Positions 53,159 to 62,341 of a stretch of 64,000 nucleotides of DNA are shown here, piece by piece. Under the pieces are notes generated by a model. That model saw only the letters and a list, made by a program, of their open reading frames with translations, had not been told where the DNA came from and did not search any database. Source of the stretch: CBDAUN01 sp965200645. GTDB lineage: Bacteria > Pseudomonadota > Gammaproteobacteria > Arenicellales > JAJDZL01. How positions within the stretch are numbered: the stretch's first letter is position 1; each line of letters starts with the position of its first letter. The position numbers and the translations under genes are program-made. The stretch lies in NCBI GenBank assembly GCA_965200645.1, contig CBDAUN010000002.1, forward strand, positions 310,001-374,000. Reading direction: 5' to 3'.

Positions 53159-53959
53159 ATGTATTCGTTTAATTATGTAAAAGCTAACAGCGTTCAAGAA
53201 GCATTGGATGCCCTGAATGGATCTGATGATGGATTGCTCCTTGCAGGCGGTCAGACACTGATTCCGACCATGAAGCAGCGCCTGAGATCTGCGGATGATG
53301 TGATTGACCTTTCGGGCGTGTCAGAGCTGTCCGGCATCTCAACTAATTCTGATGCGGTGGTAATCGGTGCGATGACAACGCACAATGAAGTCGCTAACTC
53401 GGCTGAGGTCCGCGATAGTATCCCGGCTCTTGCAGACCTGGCAGAAGCTATTGGAGATCCTCAAGTTCGGAATTGCGGAACCATTGGAGGTTCTATTGCC
53501 AACAACGATCCAGCTGCAGATTATCCAGCAGCGTTGGTGGGACTGGGAGCAACGGTAAATGTGGCCGGCAGTTCTTCTAGGTCAATAGCGGCCGATGACT
53601 TTTTCGTTGACTTGTTTGAAACTTCTCTGGAAGAAGACGAAATAATTACTTCTGTTTCATTTCCTGTACCGGACAAAGCAGCGTACGTCAAGTTTCCCAA
53701 TCCCGCATCTCGCTATGCGATTGTCGGTGTTTTCGTTTCAGTGAAAGCATCTTCAGTTCGGGTCGCGGTAACCGGTGCGGGAGCGTCCGTATTTAGAGTG
53801 AGTGAAATGGAAAGCGCGCTGGAATCGTCATTTTCATCTGCAAGCCTTGATGGTATTCAGGTATCAGATGACGGCTTGAATGAAGATATTCATGCCAGTG
53901 CCGAGTATCGTGCTCATTTGGTATCCGTGATGGCCAAACGGGCGGTCAATGCAGTTTAA
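53159..53959 (+). CDS. coxM: Molybdenum hydroxylase FAD subunit, CoxM-like
   Basis: The FAD-binding medium subunit (266 residues). It starts YSFNYVKANSVQEALDALN and contains the FAD motifs LLAGGQTLIPTMKQR and NCGTIGGSIANNDPAADYPA, typical of CoxM. It passes electrons from the iron-sulfur subunit to an acceptor. It follows coxL by 18 nt with a GAGGA ribosome binding site. About 100 nt later a stable hairpin precedes coxD. Confidence 0.94.
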   Translation: MYSFNYVKANSVQEALDALNGSDDGLLLAGGQTLIPTMKQRLRSADDVIDLSGVSELSGISTNSDAVVIGAMTTHNEVANSAEVRDSIPALADLAEAIGDPQVRNCGTIGGSIANNDPAADYPAALVGLGATVNVAGSSSRSIAADDFFVDLFETSLEEDEIITSVSFPVPDKAAYVKFPNPASRYAIVGVFVSVKASSVRVAVTGAGASVFRVSEMESALESSFSSASLDGIQVSDDGLNEDIHASAEYRAHLVSVMAKRAVNAV

Positions 53960-53995
53960 ATATTCGGCTGCCGAACTGACATCAACTTTGATCGA

Positions 53996-54026
53996 CAGGT
54001 ACTCAACCAAATCGGTTGGGTACCTG
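53996..54026 (+). repeat. Perfect 13-bp hairpin between coxM and coxD
   Basis: CAGGTACTCAACC and GGTTGGGTACCTG pair across a 5-nt AAATC loop; the sole irregularity is one G-T pair. No T-tract follows, so it does not look like a rho-independent terminator. It lies 37 nt after the coxM stop and 31 nt before the coxD ATG, and may stabilise the 3' end of coxSLM message or attenuate the downstream genes. Confidence 0.55.
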
Positions 54027-54057
54027 CGGTACTCTACCTAAATTACCCGATCGAGTT

Positions 54058-54963
54058 ATGGCCTTCCCACAGGACATAAGCTCAACTGTAAAACTCCTTA
54101 GAGATAATGACTATATTGCCGAGCGTAGTCTTGGAACTGCAGTTTTTCTTTCTTTACAGTTGCAGCGACCCTTACTTTTAGAGGGTGAAGCAGGGGTAGG
54201 TAAAACCGAAGTCGCCAAAGTTCTAGCCCGAGCATTAGGCCGTCGGTTGATCCGATTGCAGTGCTATGAAGGACTGGATGTTTCCAGTGCTGTTTATGAG
54301 TGGAATTATTCCCGACAGATGATCGAAATTCGCCTGGCAGAAACCGAAGTCGAATCTGATCGTAATCAACTCGCGCAAGATATTTATTCGAAGCAGTTTT
54401 TGATTGAACGCCCTTTGCTTCAGGCATTGCAGCACGACGCTGATGAGCCTCCGGTATTGCTGATTGATGAAATTGATCGAACGGATGAACCTTTTGAAGC
54501 CTATTTACTGGAAATACTTTCGGACTTTCAAATTACGATTCCTGAAATTGGCACAATCGCTGCAAAGTCACCACCCTCGGTTATTGTGACTTCCAATCGG
54601 ACACGTGAAATTCATGATGCTCTCAAACGCAGATGTTTCTATCACTGGGTGGACTTTCCGAGCGCTGAACGAGAGTTAAACATTCTTCAGATCAAGGCGC
54701 CTCAAGCCAGTGCTGAGTTGGCACGGCAAATTGTGCAATTCGTTCAAGCTTTGCGCCAAGAGGACCTGTATAAGTCACCGGGCGTTGCTGAAACGATAGA
54801 CTGGGCTCATGCACTAGTGCAAATTGATGTGATTTCGCTGGACGCTTCAGTGGTTGATGAGACTCTCGGTGTACTGCTGAAGTATCAAGATGATATTGAT
54901 CGTGTACGTGGCCACGAGGCCATGCGTATTCTTGAAACGATTCAAACAGAGTTAGCGGCGTGA
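54058..54963 (+). CDS. coxD: CoxD-like AAA+ ATPase (MoxR family)
   Basis: The 301-residue ATPase has Walker A GEAGVGKT (residues 43-50), Walker B PPVLLIDEIDR and the sensor SPPSVIVTSNRTREI. In Oligotropha CoxD helps to assemble the copper-sulfur site of CO dehydrogenase and works with CoxE. ATG at 54058 is preferred to TTG at 54016, which would start inside the hairpin. It overlaps coxE by 4 nt. Confidence 0.92.
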   Translation: MAFPQDISSTVKLLRDNDYIAERSLGTAVFLSLQLQRPLLLEGEAGVGKTEVAKVLARALGRRLIRLQCYEGLDVSSAVYEWNYSRQMIEIRLAETEVESDRNQLAQDIYSKQFLIERPLLQALQHDADEPPVLLIDEIDRTDEPFEAYLLEILSDFQITIPEIGTIAAKSPPSVIVTSNRTREIHDALKRRCFYHWVDFPSAERELNILQIKAPQASAELARQIVQFVQALRQEDLYKSPGVAETIDWAHALVQIDVISLDASVVDETLGVLLKYQDDIDRVRGHEAMRILETIQTELAA

Positions 54964-56258
54964 GTAGCAGCGAGGGTTCTCAGCAGGGTGGAATGTTTGT
55001 TACCAATTTAGTGCATTTTGCCCGTGTACTTAGAGCTTCCGGACTACCCATTGGAACTGGACGAATATTGGAGGCAATTCGGGCGGTCAGCGTAGTGGGG
55101 CTGGACAGTCGTGAAGATTTCTATTGGACGCTACACGCTGTCTTTGTGAATCATCCTCGTCAGCGACTGATCTTCAATCAGGCATTTCATGTTTTCTGGC
55201 GCAATCCACGCGTGTTGGAAAGAGCTATGTCTTTGCTGCTTCCAAAGTTACGTGTACCTCAGAATATGAAATCAAATCAGGAGCTTGCACGTCGTTTGTC
55301 GGAATCACTCTATCCCACCGACTCAAATCAGGAGCTGGTACGGGATGTCAATCCACAATTAGACCTGCGGGCTTCCCTAACTTATTCAGACCAAGAAAAA
55401 TTTCAGGAAGTAGACTTCGAATCGATGTCGCGTGATGAGTTGGAGCAGGCTAAGCGAGCAATAGCGAAGATCAGAGTGTTGTTTAAGGAATTGCCAACAC
55501 GGCGTTATCGCGTACACAATCGAGGGCAACTTCTCGACATGCGCAAGACTCTACAGCGCAGCTTGAGAAACATGGGAGAAACTGTTTCCCTAATCAAAAA
55601 GAAGAAAGCCACAAAACAACCGCCGGTAGTGTTGCTGTGTGATATTTCCGGCTCAATGAGTGAGTATTCAAGAATGATGTTGCACTTTTTTCATCTGCTG
55701 TCGATGAGTAGAAATCAAGTATCGTGCTTTGTGTTTGGAACTCGCTTGACGAACATCACCAGACAGTTGAAACATCGTGATGTTGACTATGCCCTCAACA
55801 AGGTGTCTGAGCAAGTAGAGGATTGGCATGGCGGAACAAGAATCGGAGAATGCTTAGCCGAATTCAATCGAAACTGGATTCGTCGCTTACCACTGCATAG
55901 TTCAATTGTAATTCTGGTGTCAGATGGACTGGAACGATCAGAATCAGGTAATCTGGAACAACACATCGCAATGTTGCACCGATCCTGTCGACGCCTGGTG
56001 TGGCTCAATCCATTGCTTCGATATGAGGAATTTGAACCCAAAGTGAGCGGGATTCGAGCGATACTGCCTCATGTCGATGAATTTCGGTCGGTTCACAATT
56101 TAAAGAGTCTGGACGCACTGGCACAATCATTGACGATGTGTGACGGTAGAAATAGCCATCTGTTGGTGCAACACCGAAAGGATTGGCGAAAACGTTTGCG
56201 TGCTACGAGTAATCCGGTCAGAGATAAATTTGATTTTGCCGTAAGTACAAGTCAATGA
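54960..56258 (+). CDS. coxE: CoxE-like von Willebrand A-domain protein
   Basis: The 432-residue protein has a C-terminal VWA domain with MIDAS motif DISGSMS (Asp228, Ser230, Ser232) and ILVSDGLERSESGN further on; the N-terminal portion is the helical region usual in CoxE. CoxE pairs with a MoxR ATPase such as CoxD in metal-site maturation. GTG start overlaps the coxD stop, so the two genes are coupled. It overlaps the next gene by 4 nt. Confidence 0.92.
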   Translation: MSSSEGSQQGGMFVTNLVHFARVLRASGLPIGTGRILEAIRAVSVVGLDSREDFYWTLHAVFVNHPRQRLIFNQAFHVFWRNPRVLERAMSLLLPKLRVPQNMKSNQELARRLSESLYPTDSNQELVRDVNPQLDLRASLTYSDQEKFQEVDFESMSRDELEQAKRAIAKIRVLFKELPTRRYRVHNRGQLLDMRKTLQRSLRNMGETVSLIKKKKATKQPPVVLLCDISGSMSEYSRMMLHFFHLLSMSRNQVSCFVFGTRLTNITRQLKHRDVDYALNKVSEQVEDWHGGTRIGECLAEFNRNWIRRLPLHSSIVILVSDGLERSESGNLEQHIAMLHRSCRRLVWLNPLLRYEEFEPKVSGIRAILPHVDEFRSVHNLKSLDALAQSLTMCDGRNSHLLVQHRKDWRKRLRATSNPVRDKFDFAVSTSQ

Positions 56259-56584
56259 CTCAAAGGGAAGATTCTATCTTAGATATTGCTGCTCGCTGGG
56301 TTGATGAAGGACAGGGTGTCGCGCTTGCTACTGTCATATCAACTTGGGGGTCTTCTCCTCGACCGGTTGGCAGTCAAGTTGTGATTAATGAAAGTAGGAA
56401 TTTTGAGGGTTCAGTTTCCGGTGGCTGTGTTGAATCCGCTGTAATTGAAGAGGCGGTGGATGTAATTGAAAGCGGCGAGCCTCGAATGCTTATATTTGGT
56501 GTGACTAATGAACAAGCATGGGAAGTTGGACTGGCCTGTGGCGGTGAAATTCATATTTACCTGGAACCTGTTCAGTTGAATTGA
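56255..56584 (+). CDS. XdhC/CoxI N-terminal domain protein
   Basis: A 109-residue protein corresponding only to the N-terminal domain of XdhC/CoxI: GVALATVISTWGSSPRPVGSQVVIN, GSVSGGCVESAVIEEA and WEVGLACGGEIHIYLEP carry the family signature, including the CxxG-type cysteines implied in sulfuration of the molybdenum cofactor. In many bacteria this is fused to a Rossmann-like C-terminal domain, which here is encoded by the next gene. Confidence 0.9.
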   Translation: MTQREDSILDIAARWVDEGQGVALATVISTWGSSPRPVGSQVVINESRNFEGSVSGGCVESAVIEEAVDVIESGEPRMLIFGVTNEQAWEVGLACGGEIHIYLEPVQLN

Positions 56585-56603
56585 AGCAATCTACGTTGGT
56601 TCG

Positions 56604-57293
56604 TTGAAAAAGACGCTTTTGGATCAAATTAACTCGGTTCGTCGTAGTAACCGCGTAGCCGCTTTAGTTACCAATCTCACAGACGGGGAGCAAAACCTCT
56701 ATGGTTCGGACAGTCTGCCAGACGATTCGGCCATTCGACATGCTGTTATAGAAGGTTTTCGTCGTGACCGTAGTCAAACCATTGAAATCAATCACAAACA
56801 TTACTTCATTCAAATCTTTAGTACACCTCTTAGATTGATGATTGTTGGGGCAGTTCATATAGCCCAACCCTTGATACAGATGAGTCAACTTTGTGACTAC
56901 AAAGTCATACTGATTGATCCTAGGCGAGCTTTTGCTTCACAAGAACGTTTTCCCAATGTAAATTGCCTGCAACAGTGGCCGGATACTGCTTTACGTGAAC
57001 TTGTGCCTGATCGACGCAGTGCAGTTGTCACATTAAGTCATGATCCCAAAATTGATGAGCCAGCTCTAAGGGTGGCTTTGGAATCAGAAGCATTCTATAT
57101 AGGAGCTTTAGGTAGTCGGCGAAATCACAGCAACCGTTGTGAACGCCTGCGAAAAGCTGGCGTGACAGAGGAGGATATAAATCGAATTCACGGTCCCATT
57201 GGTCTGAATATTTCGGCCGAATCACCGGCCGAAATTGCAGTTTCAATAATGGGAGAGATTACTGAGACTTTGCGCAGGAGAAATTCGCTGTGA
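56604..57293 (+). CDS. XdhC C-terminal (Rossmann) domain protein
   Basis: The 229-residue protein is the C-terminal Rossmann-type domain of XdhC: LRLMIVGAVHIAQPLIQMSQLCDYKVILIDPRRAFAS, then VVTLSHDPKIDEPALRVAL, YIGALGSRRNH and IHGPIGLNISAESPAEIAVSIMGE. Together with the preceding gene it forms a split XdhC, involved in cofactor sulfuration or insertion. It begins with TTG and is followed by a 4-nt overlap with the MobA-like gene. Confidence 0.88.
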   Translation: MKKTLLDQINSVRRSNRVAALVTNLTDGEQNLYGSDSLPDDSAIRHAVIEGFRRDRSQTIEINHKHYFIQIFSTPLRLMIVGAVHIAQPLIQMSQLCDYKVILIDPRRAFASQERFPNVNCLQQWPDTALRELVPDRRSAVVTLSHDPKIDEPALRVALESEAFYIGALGSRRNHSNRCERLRKAGVTEEDINRIHGPIGLNISAESPAEIAVSIMGEITETLRRRNSL

Positions 57294-58918
57294 AATTCGG
57301 ACGAGTCAATACACTGGAAGCGGAAGGCTCTTTGCTGGCACATTCACTGCGAGTGATGGATCAAAAATGGAAGAAGGGGCGAAGCTTAACTCGATTCGAT
57401 ATAGATTTGCTTGTTTCTGAAGGTGTTGATTCTTTAGTTGTTGCGCAATTGGAAGAAGGTGATTTGGATGAAGATACTGCTGCGGAATCTCTGGCTCGAG
57501 TGCTCTGTGGGTATGGTGCTGAATTACGACCCCCAAATACCGGTCGGTGTAACCTTTATGCGACTTTACACGGAATTTTAAGGATTGATCAGAAACGACT
57601 GAATAGCACAAACGCGGTGGATGAGGCCTTCACAGTTGCCACGTTGCCGCCATATTCTCGTGTCTATCCAGGTCAACTGATGGCTTCAGTCAAAATTATT
57701 CCGTTCGGGGTTACCAGAGATCAGCTCCACGCCTGCATAAGTGTAGCAGGCAAAGCGCTCCCTGCCATTTCCGTGGCTGAATTTAGAAACCTATCGGTTT
57801 CCCTGATTCAAACCAATGTTGAATGGTTCAATCAATCTCTACTAACCAAGGCATCCAGATTACTGAAGGAACGTGCCAGTGAGTTACATTGCAGTTTAGA
57901 ACATGAATCTACTTGCAAGCATCATGAAAAAGATATCGCCATGGAGATTCATAAGCATCTGCAAAGGCGTCCCGATGTGATCTTGGTTCTGGGCATATCG
58001 GCCATCCAGGACAGAAATGACGTTGTCCCGCAAGGTATTGTGGATGCAGGTGGACGAATCGAACATTTTGGAATGCCGGTCGACCCTGGAAATTTAATTT
58101 TGACAGCACGCCATGGCCGCACCATCATTATCGGGCTTCCAGGATGTGCTCGTTCTCCAAAGCGAAATGGGTTTGACATTGTATTTGAGAGAGTTGCTGC
58201 GGACATTGAAGTGATACCCAGTGACATCATGGGATTTGGTGCGGGTGGTTTGTTGATGGAAGGCCCAAGAAGGCCGGAAAGGAGAACACAAGTTGCGGAA
58301 ACTGTGGATGAACAAGCACCTCGTATTGCGGCGGTAGTACTGGCAGCCGGACAGTCAAGTCGCATGGGAGAAGTAAATAAGCTGATGATGGAAATTCAGG
58401 GGCGGTCTGTGATTAGTTTAGTTGTGAATCAACTGCTGAAATCAAAGGTTAACGAGGTGATTGTGGTTACAGGTTACGAAGCGAAGCAGGTAGAAGAACA
58501 ACTCAGTGGATTGTCGGTTAAGTTTGTAAACAACCCAGAATTCTCAAAGGGATTAAGTACTTCGTTGAGAACTGCACTAAGTGCAGTTTCTTCTGAGTCT
58601 GCCGGAATTCTAGTGTGCTTGGGAGATATGCCTTCCGTTAGAAGTTCGCATATTGATGATTTGATTGAAAACTTTGATCCTGAATCAGGAAAAAGTATCT
58701 GCGTGCCAGTCCATAATGGCAAGCGCGGTAATCCAGTACTATGGAGTAAACGGTATGTACTTGAAATGATGGAGGTTCGGGGCGATGTCGGTGCAAAGCA
58801 TATGATTGGCGAATACAATGAATTTGTGCAAGAAGTTGAGATGGAAGACGAAGGAGTGCTTATAGACTTAGATACCAAGGAAGCGATGGATCGATATAAA
58901 AAATTAGTTGAGATTTGA
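57290..58918 (+). CDS. Molybdopterin-binding / MobA-like nucleotidyltransferase fusion
   Basis: Residues 1 to about 340 form a molybdopterin-binding (MoeA/MogA-like) domain with the central GISAIQDRNDVVPQGIVDAGGRIEHFGMPVDPG stretch; residues 345 to the end are a MobA/MocA-type transferase with VVLAAGQSSRMGEVNKLMMEI and LGDMPSVRSSHIDDL. Such proteins attach a nucleotide (probably CMP) to molybdopterin to give the dinucleotide cofactor used by CO dehydrogenase-family enzymes. Location at the end of the cox locus supports cofactor supply for CoxL. Confidence 0.9.
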   Translation: MKFGRVNTLEAEGSLLAHSLRVMDQKWKKGRSLTRFDIDLLVSEGVDSLVVAQLEEGDLDEDTAAESLARVLCGYGAELRPPNTGRCNLYATLHGILRIDQKRLNSTNAVDEAFTVATLPPYSRVYPGQLMASVKIIPFGVTRDQLHACISVAGKALPAISVAEFRNLSVSLIQTNVEWFNQSLLTKASRLLKERASELHCSLEHESTCKHHEKDIAMEIHKHLQRRPDVILVLGISAIQDRNDVVPQGIVDAGGRIEHFGMPVDPGNLILTARHGRTIIIGLPGCARSPKRNGFDIVFERVAADIEVIPSDIMGFGAGGLLMEGPRRPERRTQVAETVDEQAPRIAAVVLAAGQSSRMGEVNKLMMEIQGRSVISLVVNQLLKSKVNEVIVVTGYEAKQVEEQLSGLSVKFVNNPEFSKGLSTSLRTALSAVSSESAGILVCLGDMPSVRSSHIDDLIENFDPESGKSICVPVHNGKRGNPVLWSKRYVLEMMEVRGDVGAKHMIGEYNEFVQEVEMEDEGVLIDLDTKEAMDRYKKLVEI

Positions 58919-59726
58919 CCAAAGAACAGTCATCGAGCTCGTGCATGAATTACATGTTTGCATGCCATAGTGACTCTTGGCGTGGTCAAAACAAATGACC
59001 TAACCCCAAATAGCATCTTCACTGGCACAACGCCGAAATTAGGTCATCCCATTAAGGAGCGAAATACTCAACGAACTCACTGCTAAAGACCTAGGGTCAT
59101 AAACGGACATCTACAGGGTACTAAGTTAGTGCCCGCAAACTCTTTACAAGCAATTGGAACGTGAGGTCATCCTTTACGTTGCCGCGTGGTTGCAGGAGTC
59201 GGGTGCAATTCCTAGTCTGTCGTCAAGCGTCGATTAAGACATCCACTTGTTGAAAAAACTCACTGCCGGGTTAAACGGACAGAAGACCGATTTGATTCTA
59301 CAAATTTTGGGAGAGTTGCCGGACCGCAGTTCAAGGCAGCATTGGCGCTTACCTTGGGTCACGCTTTCAGGATGTGCGGGTTAGTGTACTTTTGTACATA
59401 ATGTAAACTGTTCAGAGTTCCTGCCCTAATGATTTTGTAGAGATAGAGGTTGATACTGTGAAAAATAAGAATGTTTCGGATGCTGAAATTCTCAAAAAGT
59501 AAAGTTTTAAGTTTGAAAACAACAACAATTCCAATGTCTTAAAATTGGATAATTATCAAAAGCTGTTATCTGAAATAACCGAATTCAACTACCAATTTAG
59601 TATCGCAGAGGCAAAGCTGTTTATTTAAACGAAGTTTGAAAATTCGTTGAGTTCAGTCAGTTCGGGTATTACAGACATTTAGGCAACATTGTTTATATTA
59701 CCCAGATTTAAACTTTGGAGAAAATC
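58919..59726 (+). other. Gene-poor region, possible decayed coding sequence
   Basis: About 800 nt without an intact gene. The frame 59073-59383 reads as plausible protein (for example LYKQLEREVILYVAAWLQESGA) but is broken by three stops, and a second fragment lies at 59458-59628. A short palindrome TGTAC-TTTT-GTACA lies near 59388-59401. No insertion-sequence ends, tRNA or repeat were identified. It could be remnants of genes lost between the cox locus and the next gene, or simply noncoding DNA. Confidence 0.4.
59458..59628 (+). pseudogene. Possible remnant of a small gene
   Basis: A GTG at 59458 has a GAGG site about 10 nt upstream and begins a frame that ends after 14 codons with TAA, then continues for 41 codons without interruption (KLDNYQKLLSEITEFNYQF in the middle) to TAA at 59628. 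The pattern fits a small gene inactivated by one stop, but the family is not recognised and chance cannot be excluded. Confidence 0.25.
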
Positions 59727-60527
59727 GTGTTTCCAGATCATTGGATACGCCTAGGATTCTTCCTACTGATACTGGTTGCGATGGGATGCTGGGAAGCATA
59801 CAAGCCAAAGCGCCAGTGGCAAGCTGAACGTCTGGATCGATGGTTTCATCATTTGATGCTGTCGGGACTCAATACAGTGCTTATTAGCATCATTGTTCCG
59901 GCCTCAGCAGCCTTTGTTGCGTTTTATCTCGAGAGTATTCAGTTTGGTTTGCTGAATCGGCTTCCAGTAGGCGGTATTTGGAACTTCCTCATTGGAATTT
60001 TGATTTTGGATCTGGCAATTTATACTCAACATGTCGTCTTCCATAAAGTGCCAATATTTTGGCGATTTCACAGAATGCATCACACAGACGTGGATTTTGA
60101 TGTTACAACTGCTGTTCGATTCCATCCGATTGAAATTATGATTTCGTTTGCAATCAAACTCTGTGTTGTAGCAATTTTTGGACTATCTCCTGAATCTGTG
60201 CTTGCCTTTGCCATTTTGTTGAATGGCACTTCAATGTTTAATCATGCCAACGTTCGAATTCCCCAGAAGGTTGACAAGGTTTTGAGGTGGTTCTTAGTCA
60301 CACCAGATATGCATCGGGTCCATCATTCCATAGTCCATCAGGAAACCGATAGCAACTTCGGATTCAACCTGCCTTGGTGGGACCGAATTTTCCGAACCTA
60401 CAGACAGGCTCCTGAAGCTGGACACGATAAAATGACAATTGGGCTGCCAATATTCAGGGACAAGTCAGAGTTACGGATCGATAGGTTGATTTCGCAACCC
60501 TTTCGAAAGGCTGATCAGCCAAGTTGA
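59727..60527 (+). CDS. Fatty acid hydroxylase/sterol desaturase-family membrane protein
   Basis: A di-iron membrane oxygenase-type protein. Histidine boxes are present in the order QHVVFH, FHRMHHTD, FHPIE, FNHANV and HRVHHS, the pattern of the family. Several membrane segments precede and separate the boxes. GTG at 59727, six nt after GGAG, is preferred to TTG at 59715. The substrate, sterol, hopanoid, carotenoid or fatty acid, cannot be deduced. Confidence 0.88.
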   Translation: MFPDHWIRLGFFLLILVAMGCWEAYKPKRQWQAERLDRWFHHLMLSGLNTVLISIIVPASAAFVAFYLESIQFGLLNRLPVGGIWNFLIGILILDLAIYTQHVVFHKVPIFWRFHRMHHTDVDFDVTTAVRFHPIEIMISFAIKLCVVAIFGLSPESVLAFAILLNGTSMFNHANVRIPQKVDKVLRWFLVTPDMHRVHHSIVHQETDSNFGFNLPWWDRIFRTYRQAPEAGHDKMTIGLPIFRDKSELRIDRLISQPFRKADQPS

Positions 60528-60577
60528 ATATTTGCGTCGAAGTGACCGGCTTCAAAACACTCTGCGATAGTCTACCT

Positions 60578-61954
60578 CTACGCTGATTTACGCCAGCTAG
60601 AAGTGCAAAAATTCGGAAGTTCGCTCTGTGCAGTAGTGATGGCGTCCTGAATGGATTGAGTCAAACGGTCTACAATTTCTTCCACAATCCCTTCATCAAT
60701 GATGAAGGGAGGTGCGAGTATCACCTGGTCTCCGTGAAAGCCATCGATTGTTCCTCCGGTGGGGTAGCAAATCAATCCCTGATTCATTGCCGCTTCCTTC
60801 AGGATTTTGAAAAATTTTAGTTCAGGAGGAAGTGGTTCCAAGGTAAATTTGTCCTTAACAAATTCAATTCCGATAAAAAGTCCTTTTCCCCGAATATCGC
60901 CTATGTTTGGGTGATCTCCTAATACCGCGTACAATTTTGATATTAGTTGACTACCGCGATCTACTACGTTTTGCAGTAAATCTTGTTCTTCAATTGTCTT
61001 GATCACTGCATTAGCTGCGGCACATGCCACCGGATGACCATTGTAGGTGTTACCATGTTGCAATATACCTGTACCTGAGTAGATTGCATTGTAGATCTTG
61101 TCGGAACAGATCGTCGCGCCAATCGGTATATAGCCACCTCCCAAACCTTTTGCTACGGTAATAATGTCCGGTTCAACATCGAATATATCGCAGGCAAAGA
61201 AGTTGCCTGATCGTCCCATTCCACACATCACTTCGTCCAATATGAGCATTATGCCGTAATGGTCACAGATTTCTCGAATTCTCTTGAGATAAAGTGATGA
61301 GGGGACCAGCACGCCAGGTGTTGCTCCACCAATGGTTTCGGCGACGAATCCGATAACATTTTCCGGTCCCAATTCAACAATCTTGTGTTCAAGTTGATCA
61401 GCGACACGAATGGCATACTCCTCCACAGACTCATCAACACGCTGAAATCGAAACGGATAGTAGCAATCGACGTGATGTGATGGGCGTAGAAGACATTCAA
61501 ACGGATGTCTTTGTCGCATGTGTTTACCTACTGAAAGTGTTGCGAGAGTACTGCCGTGATAACTTTGCCTTCGAGAAATATAGTACTTACGATTGTATTC
61601 TCCAACTTCCAGATAGTACTTTCTGGAGACTTTCAAGGCAGTTTCAACAGCTTCGGATCCGCTGGACGAAATGTATGAATAATTTAGACTGCCCGGTGCG
61701 AGTCTGGCGAGATTTGTTCCAAGGTCTTCCAAAGATCGTGTGGTGAAAGATCCTGTATGCGCAAATTCGACGGCATCCAGTTGATCGTGAAGGGCTTGTA
61801 AAATAGCTGGATGTCTGTGGCCAAGGGAGGAAACAGCAGCACCACCAGATGCATCCAAATAACTTTTACCAGATTTGTCTGTTAGATAAACACCTTCTCC
61901 ATGAACAATTGTCCGCAAATTGTCATGCAAATTTCGATGTAGTACGTTCGTCAT
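60578..61954 (-). CDS. PLP-dependent class III aminotransferase
   Basis: A 458-residue class III enzyme: the Asp240-Glu241 pair in ILDEVMCGMGRSGN and PLP lysine Lys269 in ITVAKGLGGG. It is a different subgroup from the phnX-linked one. SYISSSGSEAVETALK and the C-terminal QVILAPPFIIDEGIVEEIVDRL are typical of a group annotated only as aspartate aminotransferase family. It is transcribed away from the OCD-family gene. Substrate unknown; omega-amino acids or diamines are likely candidates. Confidence 0.87.
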   Translation of the reverse strand: MTNVLHRNLHDNLRTIVHGEGVYLTDKSGKSYLDASGGAAVSSLGHRHPAILQALHDQLDAVEFAHTGSFTTRSLEDLGTNLARLAPGSLNYSYISSSGSEAVETALKVSRKYYLEVGEYNRKYYISRRQSYHGSTLATLSVGKHMRQRHPFECLLRPSHHVDCYYPFRFQRVDESVEEYAIRVADQLEHKIVELGPENVIGFVAETIGGATPGVLVPSSLYLKRIREICDHYGIMLILDEVMCGMGRSGNFFACDIFDVEPDIITVAKGLGGGYIPIGATICSDKIYNAIYSGTGILQHGNTYNGHPVACAAANAVIKTIEEQDLLQNVVDRGSQLISKLYAVLGDHPNIGDIRGKGLFIGIEFVKDKFTLEPLPPELKFFKILKEAAMNQGLICYPTGGTIDGFHGDQVILAPPFIIDEGIVEEIVDRLTQSIQDAITTAQSELPNFCTSSWRKSA

Positions 61955-62341
61955 GAGTTAAAAATCCTCGCTGTTTTTTGGATTGACTGATGCCGTTTGT
62001 ATAGTTCCATTACATTTTCAATTCCCAAATCCTGCGGGAACTTTCCGAGTTGACTAAATCAATGTTGGACGAGAAAATTTCACTAACTTAAATGCAACGC
62101 CAAGATGGTTGCTAGCAATATGATGTGATTAATGAATTATCAGTTGCGTGGGGTCCAGCTTAAACTCAAGTGTTCGAGCTGTAATGCTGGCATCTAGTAA
62201 GGATGAATAGAACAGTTTCACGAATTACAAATTGGTACTGTCCGAGTACGCTTTTCATTTTACTCTATTGTATTATCACGTTTCATCAACAAATATCCTT
62301 CACAAAAAATTTTTCTACGACAAGTGGTGTAAGGAGCCTTT
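61955..62341 (+). other. Intergenic region between divergent aminotransferase and OCD genes
   Basis: About 390 AT-rich nucleotides forming a divergent promoter region. A short open frame (62203-62409) runs through it and into the next gene but lacks a ribosome binding site. No inverted repeat strong enough for an operator was found. A GGAG site lies just before the ATG at 62342. Confidence 0.4.
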
